Below, one piece after another: positions 1 to 5,392 of a stretch of 5,392 nt of DNA. The translations under genes were made by a program, and so were the position numbers. The notes under the pieces were generated by a model. It made no database searches, had not been told where the DNA came from, and saw nothing but the letters and a program-made list of their open reading frames with translations. Position 1 is the stretch's first letter. Each line of letters begins with the position of its first letter. Source of the stretch: Gemmatimonadota bacterium (GTDB lineage Bacteria; Gemmatimonadota; Gemmatimonadetes; Gemmatimonadales; GWC2-71-9); contig JACPAP010000177.1 of assembly GCA_016180765.1 (NCBI GenBank), positions 1 through 5,392 on the forward strand. The letters are read 5' to 3'.

Positions 1-116
1 CGCGTGATCTCGCGCTCGAGTCGCGTGAGGCCGGGATCTTGCTGAGCCGGCAGGGGCTCGAGGACGAGAGTCGCCGGCACCGCCAAGCAGATGAATGCTC
101 CGAGGAATCGGCCCAT
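1..116 (-). CDS. 5' end of a gene for an exported protein (partial, runs off the left edge)
   Basis: Reading the minus strand from the ATG at 116-114 gives 38 codons that stay open to the edge. The peptide starts MGRFLGAFICLAVPATLVL, then EPLPAQQDPGLTRLEREITR. This is a textbook Sec signal peptide: a short basic start, a hydrophobic core at residues 4-19, and a likely cut after PAQ near residues 24-25. The mature part begins with a charged amphipathic segment (LTRLEREITR). The start is fixed by AAGGGAG five bases upstream, and no competing ATG fits as well. The gene is divergent from the plus-strand genes. The product cannot be named from 38 residues. A helix of the LERE type just after the signal peptide is seen in class A beta-lactamase-like serine hydrolases, but also in many other exported proteins, so that is only a guess. 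The presence of a gene here is fairly secure; its function is not. Confidence 0.65.
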   Translation of the reverse strand, partial: MGRFLGAFICLAVPATLVLEPLPAQQDPGLTRLEREIT

Positions 117-121
117 GGTCA

Positions 122-128
122 CTCCCTT
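122..128 (-). promoter_or_regulatory. Ribosome binding site of the minus-strand exported protein
   Basis: On the minus strand this reads AAGGGAG, followed by five bases (TGACC) and then ATG. It is the main reason for accepting the short partial gene and its start at 116. Confidence 0.65.
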
Positions 129-142
129 CGCAGTCCGGCGTG

Positions 143-171
143 AATATCCCCCGTGGGGTACTGCGAGTCCA
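143..171 (-). promoter_or_regulatory. Possible sigma-70-like promoter for the minus-strand gene
   Basis: On the minus strand, TGGACT (171-166, four of six matches to TTGACA) is followed by a 17-base spacer and GATATT (148-143, four of six matches to TATAAT). Transcription would begin near 136, giving a leader of roughly 20 bases that still contains the AAGGGAG ribosome site. GATATT is one of the few AT-rich hexamers in the divergent region. The spacing is right but both boxes are imperfect, so this is a moderate call made by eye. Confidence 0.35.
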
Positions 172-216
172 GCGGCCCTTCGCATCCTGCCGCGCGGCGC
201 AGTAGGTTTGGGCACG

Positions 217-978
217 ATGTGTAGCGCGCTGCGGCACGCCGCTCTCCTGATGCTCGCCGGCGGGTCCGTGGGCGGGGCGCCGGCCCACGGGCAAGGCGCG
301 CCTCCGCTGGTGCGCGTCACGGTGTCGGGCGTGGTGGGCGACTTTCAGACCGGCGGCCCCGTGGTGGGCGCCTTCGTGAAGGTGGATGGCGACGTCGGCG
401 GGATCACGGACGACGCCGGGAAGTTCCGCGTGGAGCTCGCGCCCGGAGCCCACTGGTTCGACATCCGGCGGATGGGCTACCAGCCGCGGACCTTCGAGGT
501 CCGGCTGGAACCCCACGTTCTGGTGGCCGAGCTGCGGGTCGCGCTCACGCAGGTGCCCCTGGACTTGCCGGAGGTGATCGTCAAGGCGGATCGCACCCGA
601 CTGGTGTTCGGCGACCAGCGCGGCTTCTACCGCCGGCAGCGATTGGGCACCGGTCATTTCCTCACCCGGGCCGACATCGAGGCGCGACTCCCCCAAGTGC
701 TGAGCGATCTGCTCCGACCCATCCCCGGCGTGGAGATCTACCAGTCGGGCATCGAAGACGCGCGGATTCGCATGAAGAGTCGGCTCCCCTCGTGCCAGCA
801 GGAAACGCCCCTGGTCTTCCTCGATGGGATCGAGGTCTGGGCCCCCAGCCTGGATGCGCTGGTGCCGATCCAATTCGTCGAAGCCATCGAGGTCTACACC
901 AGCTCGGTGAACCTTCCCGCGGAACTCGCCCGCTTCGGCGCAGCGTGCGGCGTGATCGTCGTCTGGACTCGGCACTGA
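217..978 (+). CDS. Secreted carboxypeptidase-regulatory-like plus TonB plug-like protein without a beta-barrel
   Basis: Protein of 253 residues. Residues 1-25 look like a signal peptide (hydrophobic core HAALLMLAGG, cut near APAHGQ). Residues about 34-112 match a carboxypeptidase-regulatory-like (CarboxypepD_reg) beta-sandwich: VSGVV, GGPVVGAFVKV, ITDDAGKFRVEL, then RRMGYQPRTFEVRL. LDLPEVIVKADRT (116-127) sits where SusC proteins have DEVVVTGT. Residues about 148-250 resemble a TonB plug: LTRADIEARLPQVLSDLLR, IPGVEI, PLVFLDGIEV, VEAIEVYTSS and GVIVVWTR at the very end. The chain stops where the plug ends, so there is no barrel. Cys193 and Cys244 flank the plug core. ATG 217 is chosen because it begins the signal peptide. 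Upstream in-frame ATGs (91, 115) would overlap the divergent gene and bury the signal peptide. The ribosome site here is weak, so the start is less certain than the frame. Similar short proteins are, as I recall, common in Gemmatimonadota; the function is not known. A periplasmic or surface binding or regulatory role is inference only. Confidence 0.85.
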   Translation: MCSALRHAALLMLAGGSVGGAPAHGQGAPPLVRVTVSGVVGDFQTGGPVVGAFVKVDGDVGGITDDAGKFRVELAPGAHWFDIRRMGYQPRTFEVRLEPHVLVAELRVALTQVPLDLPEVIVKADRTRLVFGDQRGFYRRQRLGTGHFLTRADIEARLPQVLSDLLRPIPGVEIYQSGIEDARIRMKSRLPSCQQETPLVFLDGIEVWAPSLDALVPIQFVEAIEVYTSSVNLPAELARFGAACGVIVVWTRH

Positions 979-983
979 GGACC

Positions 984-1015
984 TCGGCTAGACGCTGAAG
1001 CCGTCGGCTTGACGC
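984..1015 (+). repeat. Two-copy direct repeat, 12 bases each, 20-base period
   Basis: TCGGCTAGACGC (984-995) and TCGGCTTGACGC (1004-1015) differ at one base. They are spaced 20 bases start to start, about two turns of the helix, which places both on the same face of the DNA. They lie in the spacer between the plug protein and the SusC-like gene, and the second copy contains the candidate -35 box. This is the layout expected of an activator or repressor site, but two copies are few and chance or a local duplication is possible. Confidence 0.5.
998..1010 (+). other. Small hairpin AAGCC-GTC-GGCTT
   Basis: A perfect five-base stem with a three-base loop lies 20 bases after the stop of the plug protein gene. 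No T tract follows, so it does not look like an intrinsic terminator. It overlaps the direct repeat and may simply be a by-product of it. Confidence 0.3.
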
Positions 1016-1036
1016 CGGAGGAGGCAGGTGTACCTT
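1009..1036 (+). promoter_or_regulatory. Probable sigma-70-like promoter for the SusC/SusD operon
   Basis: TTGACG (1009-1014, five of six matches to the -35 consensus) is followed by a 16-base spacer and TACCTT (1031-1036, which keeps the T, A and final T of TATAAT). Transcription would start near 1043, giving a leader of about 45 bases before the ATG at 1088. It is the only clear TTGAC box I found between the plug gene and the transporter. It suggests the transporter pair has its own promoter instead of depending on readthrough from the upstream gene. Confidence 0.5.
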
Positions 1037-1075
1037 CGCGCCAATAGACTGTCGAAGTTGAGCCAGCCGCAATCC

Positions 1076-1082
1076 GGGAGGG
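1076..1082 (+). promoter_or_regulatory. Ribosome binding site that fixes the SusC start at 1088
   Basis: GGGAGGG lies five to six bases before the ATG at 1088. The longer in-frame GTG at 1028 has no comparable site, overlaps the -10 box of the likely promoter, and would put 20 extra residues before the signal peptide. ATG 1088 is therefore preferred. Confidence 0.75.
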
Positions 1083-1087
1083 CCTCA

Positions 1088-2557
1088 ATGGAGCTTTTGC
1101 GTCTCGTCACCTGCCGCGCTGGGGTCAAACACCGGCCCCGGTTCCATGCTTCCATCCTGCTGGCGACGGGGTTCCTGCTGCTTCCCATCGCGTCGCGGAC
1201 GGCGGCGGCCCAGGCGGCCGGCGCCATCGCCGGCGTCGTGGTGGACCAGGCAGGGCAGCCCATTGCCGGCGTGGACATTCTCGTCACCGGCACGGCGCTC
1301 AGATACCGGTCCGACGTCCAGGGACGCTTCCAGTTCCGCAACGTGCCGGGCCCGCAGGTGACCCTCCGGTTCGCGCGTCTCGGCTACCGCAGCCTGACCA
1401 CGGTGGCTCAGGTCGGAAGTCAGGATCTGCGCGTCGAACTGGCGGAAGCCGCGATCAGCTTGGACGAAGTGGTCATCACGGGCACGGCGGGGGAGACCGT
1501 CAAGCGCGAGATCGGCAATGCCGTGACCAGCGTGGACGCGGCAGAGATCGTTGCGGAAGCTCGGATCCCGGACGTCGCGAGCCTACTCAGTGGTCGCACT
1601 CCCGGCGCCGAAGTGCGCCCCGTCTCCGGCCAGATAGGAGCTGGCCCACAGATCCGGGTCCGCGGCGTCTCAACGTTCTCGCTCTTCAGTCAGCCGCTGA
1701 TCTACGTGGACGGCATCCGGGTGGACAACCAGATCGAGTCCGGCATCAACGTGCAGGGCTTCGGCCGCGGGATCGTGAGTCGGCTCAACGACATCAATCC
1801 GGAGGACATCGAGAGCATCGAGATCATCAAAGGCCCGGCCGCGGCCACGCTGTACGGGACGGAAGCGGCGCAAGGGGTCATTCAGATCATCACGAAACGG
1901 GGCCGGGAGGGGCCCCCGGAGTTCTCGATCTCGGTCCGGCAGGGCACCACCGCGTTCCAGAACCCGGAAGGGCGAATCAAGAAGAACTGGGGGAGGCCGC
2001 TGTCGAACCGCGGCGTGGTTCGCGCCGATACGGCGGTGCCGTATCCCGCCAACGATGAGCCGTTCGAGTTCGACATCTTCGCCAACGAGAAGGCCCTGGG
2101 CAACCAGATCGTGAGCAACGGTCACCTGCAGGGCTACACCGCGAGCCTGCGGGGCGGCAGCGAGCTGCAACGCTACTTCCTCGGCCTCGACTACGACGCC
2201 GACAACGGGATCGAACCCGTGAACAGCTTGCGGCGCGTCAGCCTGCGGGGCAACTACACGGTGGCGCCCAGCCCCACGTTCGACGTCACGGCGAACCTGA
2301 GTTACATCAACGGGCGGACCAACCTCGCGGCCGAAGGCGGCGCCGGCGGGATCTGGTTCAGCACCGTGTTCGCCAACCCCGGCGCCAACAACCCCGGAAC
2401 CACGCCGCCCTATGGCGTCACCGGGCCCCGGCGGGGGTTCTGGTCGGCGCCCCCGGAGATCCACTACCTGGGCCTGAGCATCTACCAGGGCGTCAAGCGC
2501 AGCGGGGCCAGTCTGTCGCTCAATCACCGCCCAACTCCGTGGTCAGCTGGCGGTTGA
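1088..2557 (+). CDS. SusC/RagA-like TonB-dependent transporter, N-terminal part (signal peptide, regulatory-like domain, plug, first barrel strands); frame broken at the 3' end
   Basis: This is the first 485 genuine residues of an outer-membrane transporter that imports a substrate using TonB-ExbBD energy. A signal peptide covers about residues 1-42 (core ASILLATGFLLLPIA, cut near TAAAQA). A carboxypeptidase-regulatory-like domain spans about 45-120 (GAIAGVVVDQAGQPIAGVDI, FARLGYRSL). LDEVVITGTA at 125-134 is the conserved linker near the TonB box. The plug spans about 138-272, with IRVRGVST, PLIYVDGIRVDN, INPEDIESIEIIKGPAAATL, YGTEAAQGVIQIITKRG. The early barrel follows, with alternating strands such as YTASLRGGSE and RYFLGLDYDADNG, reaching LSLNHRPTPW (476-485). 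After W485 the frame reads only SAGG and a stop, where the family continues with an RLTVG strand. That strand is present one frame over, in the downstream part. A start at GTG 1028 is possible but less likely. The substrate is not deducible. Together the two parts make one gene of about 1051 codons, a usual length for SusC. Confidence 0.93.
   Translation: MELLRLVTCRAGVKHRPRFHASILLATGFLLLPIASRTAAAQAAGAIAGVVVDQAGQPIAGVDILVTGTALRYRSDVQGRFQFRNVPGPQVTLRFARLGYRSLTTVAQVGSQDLRVELAEAAISLDEVVITGTAGETVKREIGNAVTSVDAAEIVAEARIPDVASLLSGRTPGAEVRPVSGQIGAGPQIRVRGVSTFSLFSQPLIYVDGIRVDNQIESGINVQGFGRGIVSRLNDINPEDIESIEIIKGPAAATLYGTEAAQGVIQIITKRGREGPPEFSISVRQGTTAFQNPEGRIKKNWGRPLSNRGVVRADTAVPYPANDEPFEFDIFANEKALGNQIVSNGHLQGYTASLRGGSELQRYFLGLDYDADNGIEPVNSLRRVSLRGNYTVAPSPTFDVTANLSYINGRTNLAAEGGAGGIWFSTVFANPGANNPGTTPPYGVTGPRRGFWSAPPEIHYLGLSIYQGVKRSGASLSLNHRPTPWSAGG
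2533..2545 (+). other. Frame break inside the SusC-like gene (apparent one-base loss)
   Basis: Upstream the coding frame ends in HRPTPW (tgg at 2540-2542). Downstream the barrel continues as SWRLTVGQD from 2545, in the frame reached by adding one base. Adding a base after 2542, for example making tgg-gtc from tgg-tc, gives HRPTPW-V-SWRLTVG, which matches the usual form of this segment as I recall it. No slippery heptamer or downstream stem is evident, and no Shine-Dalgarno precedes the GTG at 2539, so neither programmed slippage nor reinitiation is well supported. A base-calling or assembly error or a recent mutation is likeliest. Confidence 0.85.
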
Positions 2558-4242
2558 CCGTGGGACAGGACCAGTCGTCTACCGTAGACGTTTCCCTCCG
2601 GGAAAACAATCCGCAATTGGTCCCGTTCTTCGGGGTGACCTCGGCCCTCGGCGGCAAGTACGTCCAGCGGAACAGCAACGAGATCACCACCGTTGACGGC
2701 AGCGGCTCGCTGGCCGTTCCTCTCCGGGAGGACGTGGTGTCCACCACCACGATCGGCCTCCAGTACTACCGGAAATTCTTCGAGTTTGCCTGGGCCAATG
2801 GGAACTATTTCCCGGCACCCGAGCTGACGGTGGTCGCCGCGACATCCGAACAACAGGGCTCGGAAGACTTCGTGGAGAACAACACGCTGGGCGTGTTCGC
2901 TCAGGAGCAGGTGGCGCTCAACGACCGGCTGTTCTTGACCGGAGCGGTCCGGGTGGATGACAACAGCGCCTTCGGGAAGGACTTCAGCTTCACCACCTAT
3001 CCCAAGGCCTCGCTCAGCTGGGTGCTCGACGAAGAGCCGTTCTGGAACATCGGCCTGGTAGACGCCCTCAAGCTCCGTGCCGCGTATGGGGCGGCCGGCC
3101 GGCAGCCGGAGGACTTCGCGGCGCTGCGGACGCTGTCCCCGACCACCGGTGCCGGCGGCGTGGGTTCCCTGACTCCGCAGTTCATCGGCAACGACTCCCT
3201 GAAGCCCGAGCGGGGGCGGGAGATCGAGGCGGGCTTCGAGGCCGGGCTGTTCGACAGCCGGATCGGCATCGACTTCACGTACTACCACACCACCACCAAG
3301 GACGCGATCCTGTCGCGGCAGCTGCCGCCTTCGCTCGGTTTTCCGGGTAGCCAGTTCGTCAACGCCGGGACCATCAGAAACCGGGGCCTGGAGCTCCAGG
3401 TGAGCGCGCTGGCGGTGCGGTCCCAGAGTCTCAACCTGGACCTCAGACTGAACCTCTCGAGCAATGACAACGAGGTCATTGATCTGGGGGGCATTGACCA
3501 AGGGCGGGGCTTCATAGCGGCGGGCAATCAGCGGCACGTCCCCGGGTACCCCGTCGGGGCGTGGTTCCGCGAAGTGGCGGTGAGCGCCGATATCGGCCAG
3601 AACGGCCGTGCCACCAACGTGATGTGCGACGGCGGGAATCCGAACGGTCGAACACTCCCGGACGGGACTCCGCTGGAATTGGGGGGACCACCGGTGCCGT
3701 GCGCCACGGCGCCGCGGCTGTTCCTGGGCCGCCCGGTTCCCAACTTCGAAGGCTCGTTCGGCGCCACGGCGACGTTGTTCAACCGCCTCCGGATCGCGGG
3801 GCTGGCGGATTGGAAAACGGGCTACTACCGCCATGACAACAACCTCCGGGCGCGATGCCAGGCCCTGCTGCTGTGCGAAGAGACCTATTACCCGGAGCGA
3901 TTCCAGACGGCTCCCTCACACTTCCGGAACTCCTCGGGTGCGGCGTACATCGCCGAGATCCAGTCGCCCGCCACGCTGGTGTCGCACATCATCAACGACT
4001 CGAAGTTCCTGAAGCTCCGCGAAATCTCCGGGAGCTACGAGTTCCCGCGGTCGTGGGCCCAGTCCATGGGTATGGACCGTCTCCTGATTAACCTGGCCGC
4101 GCGGAACCTGCGTACCTGGACGCCGTGGACCGGGCTGGATCCGGAGGCGCAGTTCATCGAGCGAATCGGGACCGGTGCCTTGGAGCAGAGCAACGTGCCT
4201 CAGCTCTTCCAGTTCGTCGCCACCCTCAGCGTGACGTTCTGA
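2539..4242 (+). CDS. SusC/RagA-like TonB-dependent transporter, C-terminal barrel part (continuation after the frame break)
   Basis: From SWRLTVG onward this is about 565 residues of beta-barrel, the remainder of the transporter begun at 1088. It has no signal peptide or plug of its own, so it is not a stand-alone gene; the GTG at 2539 is only the first start-like codon in the frame. Family segments are visible: NNTLGVFAQEQVALNDRLFL, TGAVRVDDNSAFG, TYPKASLSWVL, LKLRAAYGAAGRQPEDF, LKPERGREIEAGFEAGLF, IDFTYYHTTTKDAIL, VNAGTIRNRGLELQVSAL, then LINLAARNLRTWTPWTGLDPE near the end. It finishes with VATLSVTF, an aromatic C-terminal residue as expected for BAM-assembled barrels. Two cysteine pairs (codons at 3625 and 3700; 3856 and 3874) lie in presumed extracellular loops or periplasmic turns. 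The barrel shows no other stop or frame break, so decay beyond the single break is not visible. The SusD-like gene follows after 27 bases. Confidence 0.93.
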   Translation: MVSWRLTVGQDQSSTVDVSLRENNPQLVPFFGVTSALGGKYVQRNSNEITTVDGSGSLAVPLREDVVSTTTIGLQYYRKFFEFAWANGNYFPAPELTVVAATSEQQGSEDFVENNTLGVFAQEQVALNDRLFLTGAVRVDDNSAFGKDFSFTTYPKASLSWVLDEEPFWNIGLVDALKLRAAYGAAGRQPEDFAALRTLSPTTGAGGVGSLTPQFIGNDSLKPERGREIEAGFEAGLFDSRIGIDFTYYHTTTKDAILSRQLPPSLGFPGSQFVNAGTIRNRGLELQVSALAVRSQSLNLDLRLNLSSNDNEVIDLGGIDQGRGFIAAGNQRHVPGYPVGAWFREVAVSADIGQNGRATNVMCDGGNPNGRTLPDGTPLELGGPPVPCATAPRLFLGRPVPNFEGSFGATATLFNRLRIAGLADWKTGYYRHDNNLRARCQALLLCEETYYPERFQTAPSHFRNSSGAAYIAEIQSPATLVSHIINDSKFLKLREISGSYEFPRSWAQSMGMDRLLINLAARNLRTWTPWTGLDPEAQFIERIGTGALEQSNVPQLFQFVATLSVTF

Positions 4243-4244
4243 GA

Positions 4245-4254
4245 CGTCGCGACG
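4245..4254 (+). repeat. Ten-base perfect palindrome between the SusC and SusD genes
   Basis: CGTCGCGACG reads the same on both strands and starts three bases after the SusC stop. It has no loop and no T tract, so it is not a terminator. In GC-rich DNA it can easily arise by chance. It is noted because it fills much of the 27-base operon spacer. Confidence 0.25.
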
Positions 4255-4258
4255 GCAC

Positions 4259-4266
4259 GGGAGGAA
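4259..4266 (+). promoter_or_regulatory. Ribosome binding site of the SusD-like gene
   Basis: GGGAGGAA contains the full GGAGG core, five bases before the ATG at 4270. It is stronger than the site before SusC and could help a lipoprotein partner keep pace with the transporter. It also fixes the start. Confidence 0.8.
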
Positions 4267-4269
4267 CCC

Positions 4270-5392
4270 ATGACCACCAAAGCAAGAGGACGCGCGGGGC
4301 GCACGGCGGGGAGACTGGCCGCGGTGCTGGTGACGGCGGCGGGGCTGAGCGCGTGTGAAGAGCTGCTCGAGGTCGAGGCCCCGAGCCGAGTGCCGTTCGA
4401 CGCGTTCTTGAATCCGGCGAACGCCAACCTCCTGGCCACCAGCGTCAAGACCGATTTCGAGTGCGCCTTCGGGATCTACATCGTCGCCGCCGGCCTGATC
4501 GGCGACGAATGGCAAGACTCCCAATTGGCCGCGGCGCTGTGGCCGTACGATCGGCGGACGTCGAACCCGGCGGGGGATCAGTACGCCACCTCCGGCTGCT
4601 CCGGCGGGCAACTGGACGTCGGGCTGTACCAGCCGCTGCAAACCGCCCTGTTTCTGGCAGATACCGCCGCGGCGATCCTGGGCACCTTCGATGACACCCA
4701 GGTGACCAACCGGGCGGAGAAGATCGCCAGCGTCCAGGCCTACGCCGGTTATTCGGTTCTGCTCTTGGGAGAGGGGATGTGCACCGCCGCCATCCACGGC
4801 GGGCCGGAGCTGACGTCGCAAGAATTGTTCGCGGAGGCGGAGAAGCGGTTCGACGCCGTTCTGGGGGGCTCGCCCACCGCCACCATCCGGAACCTCGCAA
4901 CCGTGGGACGCGCTCGGGCGCGCCTCAATCAGGGGAACACCGCTGGGGCCCTGGCCGACGCGAGCGCCATCACAGCGGGGACGCGGGTGAACGCGGAATA
5001 CGCCGCCACCGGCGGCACCCGGGAATCCAACCGGATGGAGCGGATGAACGTGGTGGGCACGATCATCAGCGTCGAGAATGACTTCCGCAACCTGACGGTC
5101 AATCCGGGCGGAACGCACGGCACCGTGTCCGGGACGCCGGACCCTCGCGTCGATGTGTACAATACCAACCAGCTCGGGCAAGACCAGACCACGCCCCTGT
5201 GGCGCCAGCGGAAGTACACCGCCCGGAATACCCCGATCCGGCTGGCCAGCTACGAGGAGGCCCAGTTGATCATCGCCGAGATCCAGCTGGGGCAGACCGC
5301 GGTGGACGTGATCAACGCGCTGCACGCGGCCCGGGGGCTTCCCCTCTGGACCCCGATCAACGTGAACGACGACGCGGAGGTACTGAGCCACG
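4270..5392 (+). CDS. SusD/RagB-like outer-membrane nutrient-binding lipoprotein (partial, C-terminus beyond the window)
   Basis: Open for 374 codons from ATG 4270 to the right edge. The N-terminus has several arginines and a lysine, then a hydrophobic run (LAAVLVTAAG) and a lipobox LSAC with Cys29 as the lipidated residue. Acidic EELLEVE follows, a pattern often linked to surface display of such lipoproteins. The helical TPR-like core is visible: YQPLQTALFLADTAAAIL (120-137), KIASVQAYAGYSVLLLGEGM (151-170), LTSQELFAEAEKRFDAVL (181-198), VGRARARLNQGNTAGALADA (212-231). IRLASYEEAQLIIAEIQLGQ (323-342) is the hallmark C-terminal helix. The usual following EERRRELFLEG-type helix would lie just past the edge; full family members are roughly 450-550 residues. 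The protein is expected to sit as a lid on the SusC barrel and bind the substrate outside the cell. Gene order, spacing of 27 bases and the same strand indicate co-transcription with SusC. Cys65, Cys110 and Cys171 could form disulfides. Substrate unknown. Confidence 0.93.
   Translation, partial: MTTKARGRAGRTAGRLAAVLVTAAGLSACEELLEVEAPSRVPFDAFLNPANANLLATSVKTDFECAFGIYIVAAGLIGDEWQDSQLAAALWPYDRRTSNPAGDQYATSGCSGGQLDVGLYQPLQTALFLADTAAAILGTFDDTQVTNRAEKIASVQAYAGYSVLLLGEGMCTAAIHGGPELTSQELFAEAEKRFDAVLGGSPTATIRNLATVGRARARLNQGNTAGALADASAITAGTRVNAEYAATGGTRESNRMERMNVVGTIISVENDFRNLTVNPGGTHGTVSGTPDPRVDVYNTNQLGQDQTTPLWRQRKYTARNTPIRLASYEEAQLIIAEIQLGQTAVDVINALHAARGLPLWTPINVNDDAEVLSH

Noticed and set aside
148..158. 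CCCC-GT-GGGG inverted repeat in the divergent spacer
   Set aside because: A four-base arm with a two-base gap is too small to support an operator or hairpin call.
91..216. Longer N-terminus for the plug protein from ATG 91 or 115
   Set aside because: It would overlap the start of the divergent exported-protein gene, contains no family sequence, and would put 42 or 34 residues ahead of an evident signal peptide.
330..370. Eleven-base direct repeat CGTGGTGGGCG spaced exactly 30 bases
   Set aside because: Both copies encode VVG within the regulatory-like domain. Codon bias in GC-rich DNA explains it, and there are only two copies.
2500..2560. Programmed -1 ribosomal frameshift joining the two SusC parts
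   Set aside because: The bases at the junction (C CGT GGT C) do not form an X XXY YYZ slippery site, and I see no strong stem just downstream. Transporters of this family are not known to use recoding.
3462..3481. Perfect seven-base inverted repeat CAATGAC/GTCATTG with a six-base loop
   Set aside because: It lies inside the SusC barrel coding sequence (SNDNEVID), has no T tract and no plausible regulatory position; probably chance.
2524..3834. Minus-strand open frame of 436 codons opposite the SusC barrel
   Set aside because: Antisense to the barrel, with low-complexity composition and no signal, domain or convincing ribosome site. It is a compositional shadow.
3916..5391. Long minus-strand open frame (491 codons) opposite the SusC end and SusD
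   Set aside because: It lies antisense to two genes with clear family motifs. The predicted protein is rich in R, G, P, V and H with no recognisable domain, typical of a shadow frame in GC-rich DNA.

Overview
The window looks like part of a bacterial genome with an outer membrane and high GC content (my impression by eye, not computed). Its main content is a SusC/SusD-type nutrient-uptake locus. Three things point to Gemmatimonadota, by recalled family resemblance and not by any search. The SusC has a high-GC, Gemmatimonadota-like signature (plug end GPAAATLYGTEAAQGVIQ, mid-barrel LSLNHRPTPW followed by SWRLTVG). The SusD has the YAGYSVLLLGEGMC and SYEEAQLIIAE segments. A short secreted protein carries a carboxypeptidase-regulatory-like domain plus a TonB plug but no barrel. 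A high-GC Bacteroidota relative such as Rhodothermota is the main alternative.

Layout. At 1-116 on the minus strand is the 5' end of a gene for an exported protein, recognised by a strong Shine-Dalgarno, an ATG and a signal peptide; the rest lies outside the window. A divergent intergenic stretch of about 100 bases (117-216) follows. On the plus strand, 217-978 encodes the barrel-less plug protein. The spacer 979-1087 holds a two-copy direct repeat with 20-base spacing, and the second copy supplies the -35 element of a plausible promoter. The SusC/RagA-like TonB-dependent transporter occupies 1088-4242 but is split by a one-base frame change near 2533-2545. Then, 27 bases downstream and with its own strong ribosome site, comes the SusD/RagB-like lipoprotein from 4270 to the end of the window, where it is cut off before its C-terminus.

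How the genes work together. In the Sus paradigm, SusC is a TonB-energised outer-membrane barrel and SusD is a surface lipoprotein that forms a lid and captures the substrate (glycans or peptides). The short spacing and gene order here indicate one transcription unit for the pair. No enzyme gene inside the window identifies the substrate. The barrel-less plug protein shares the SusC N-terminal architecture but ends exactly where the plug ends, so it cannot be a transporter; its role is unknown. No stretch longer than 300 bases is without a gene. I see no RNA genes, mobile elements or CRISPR arrays.
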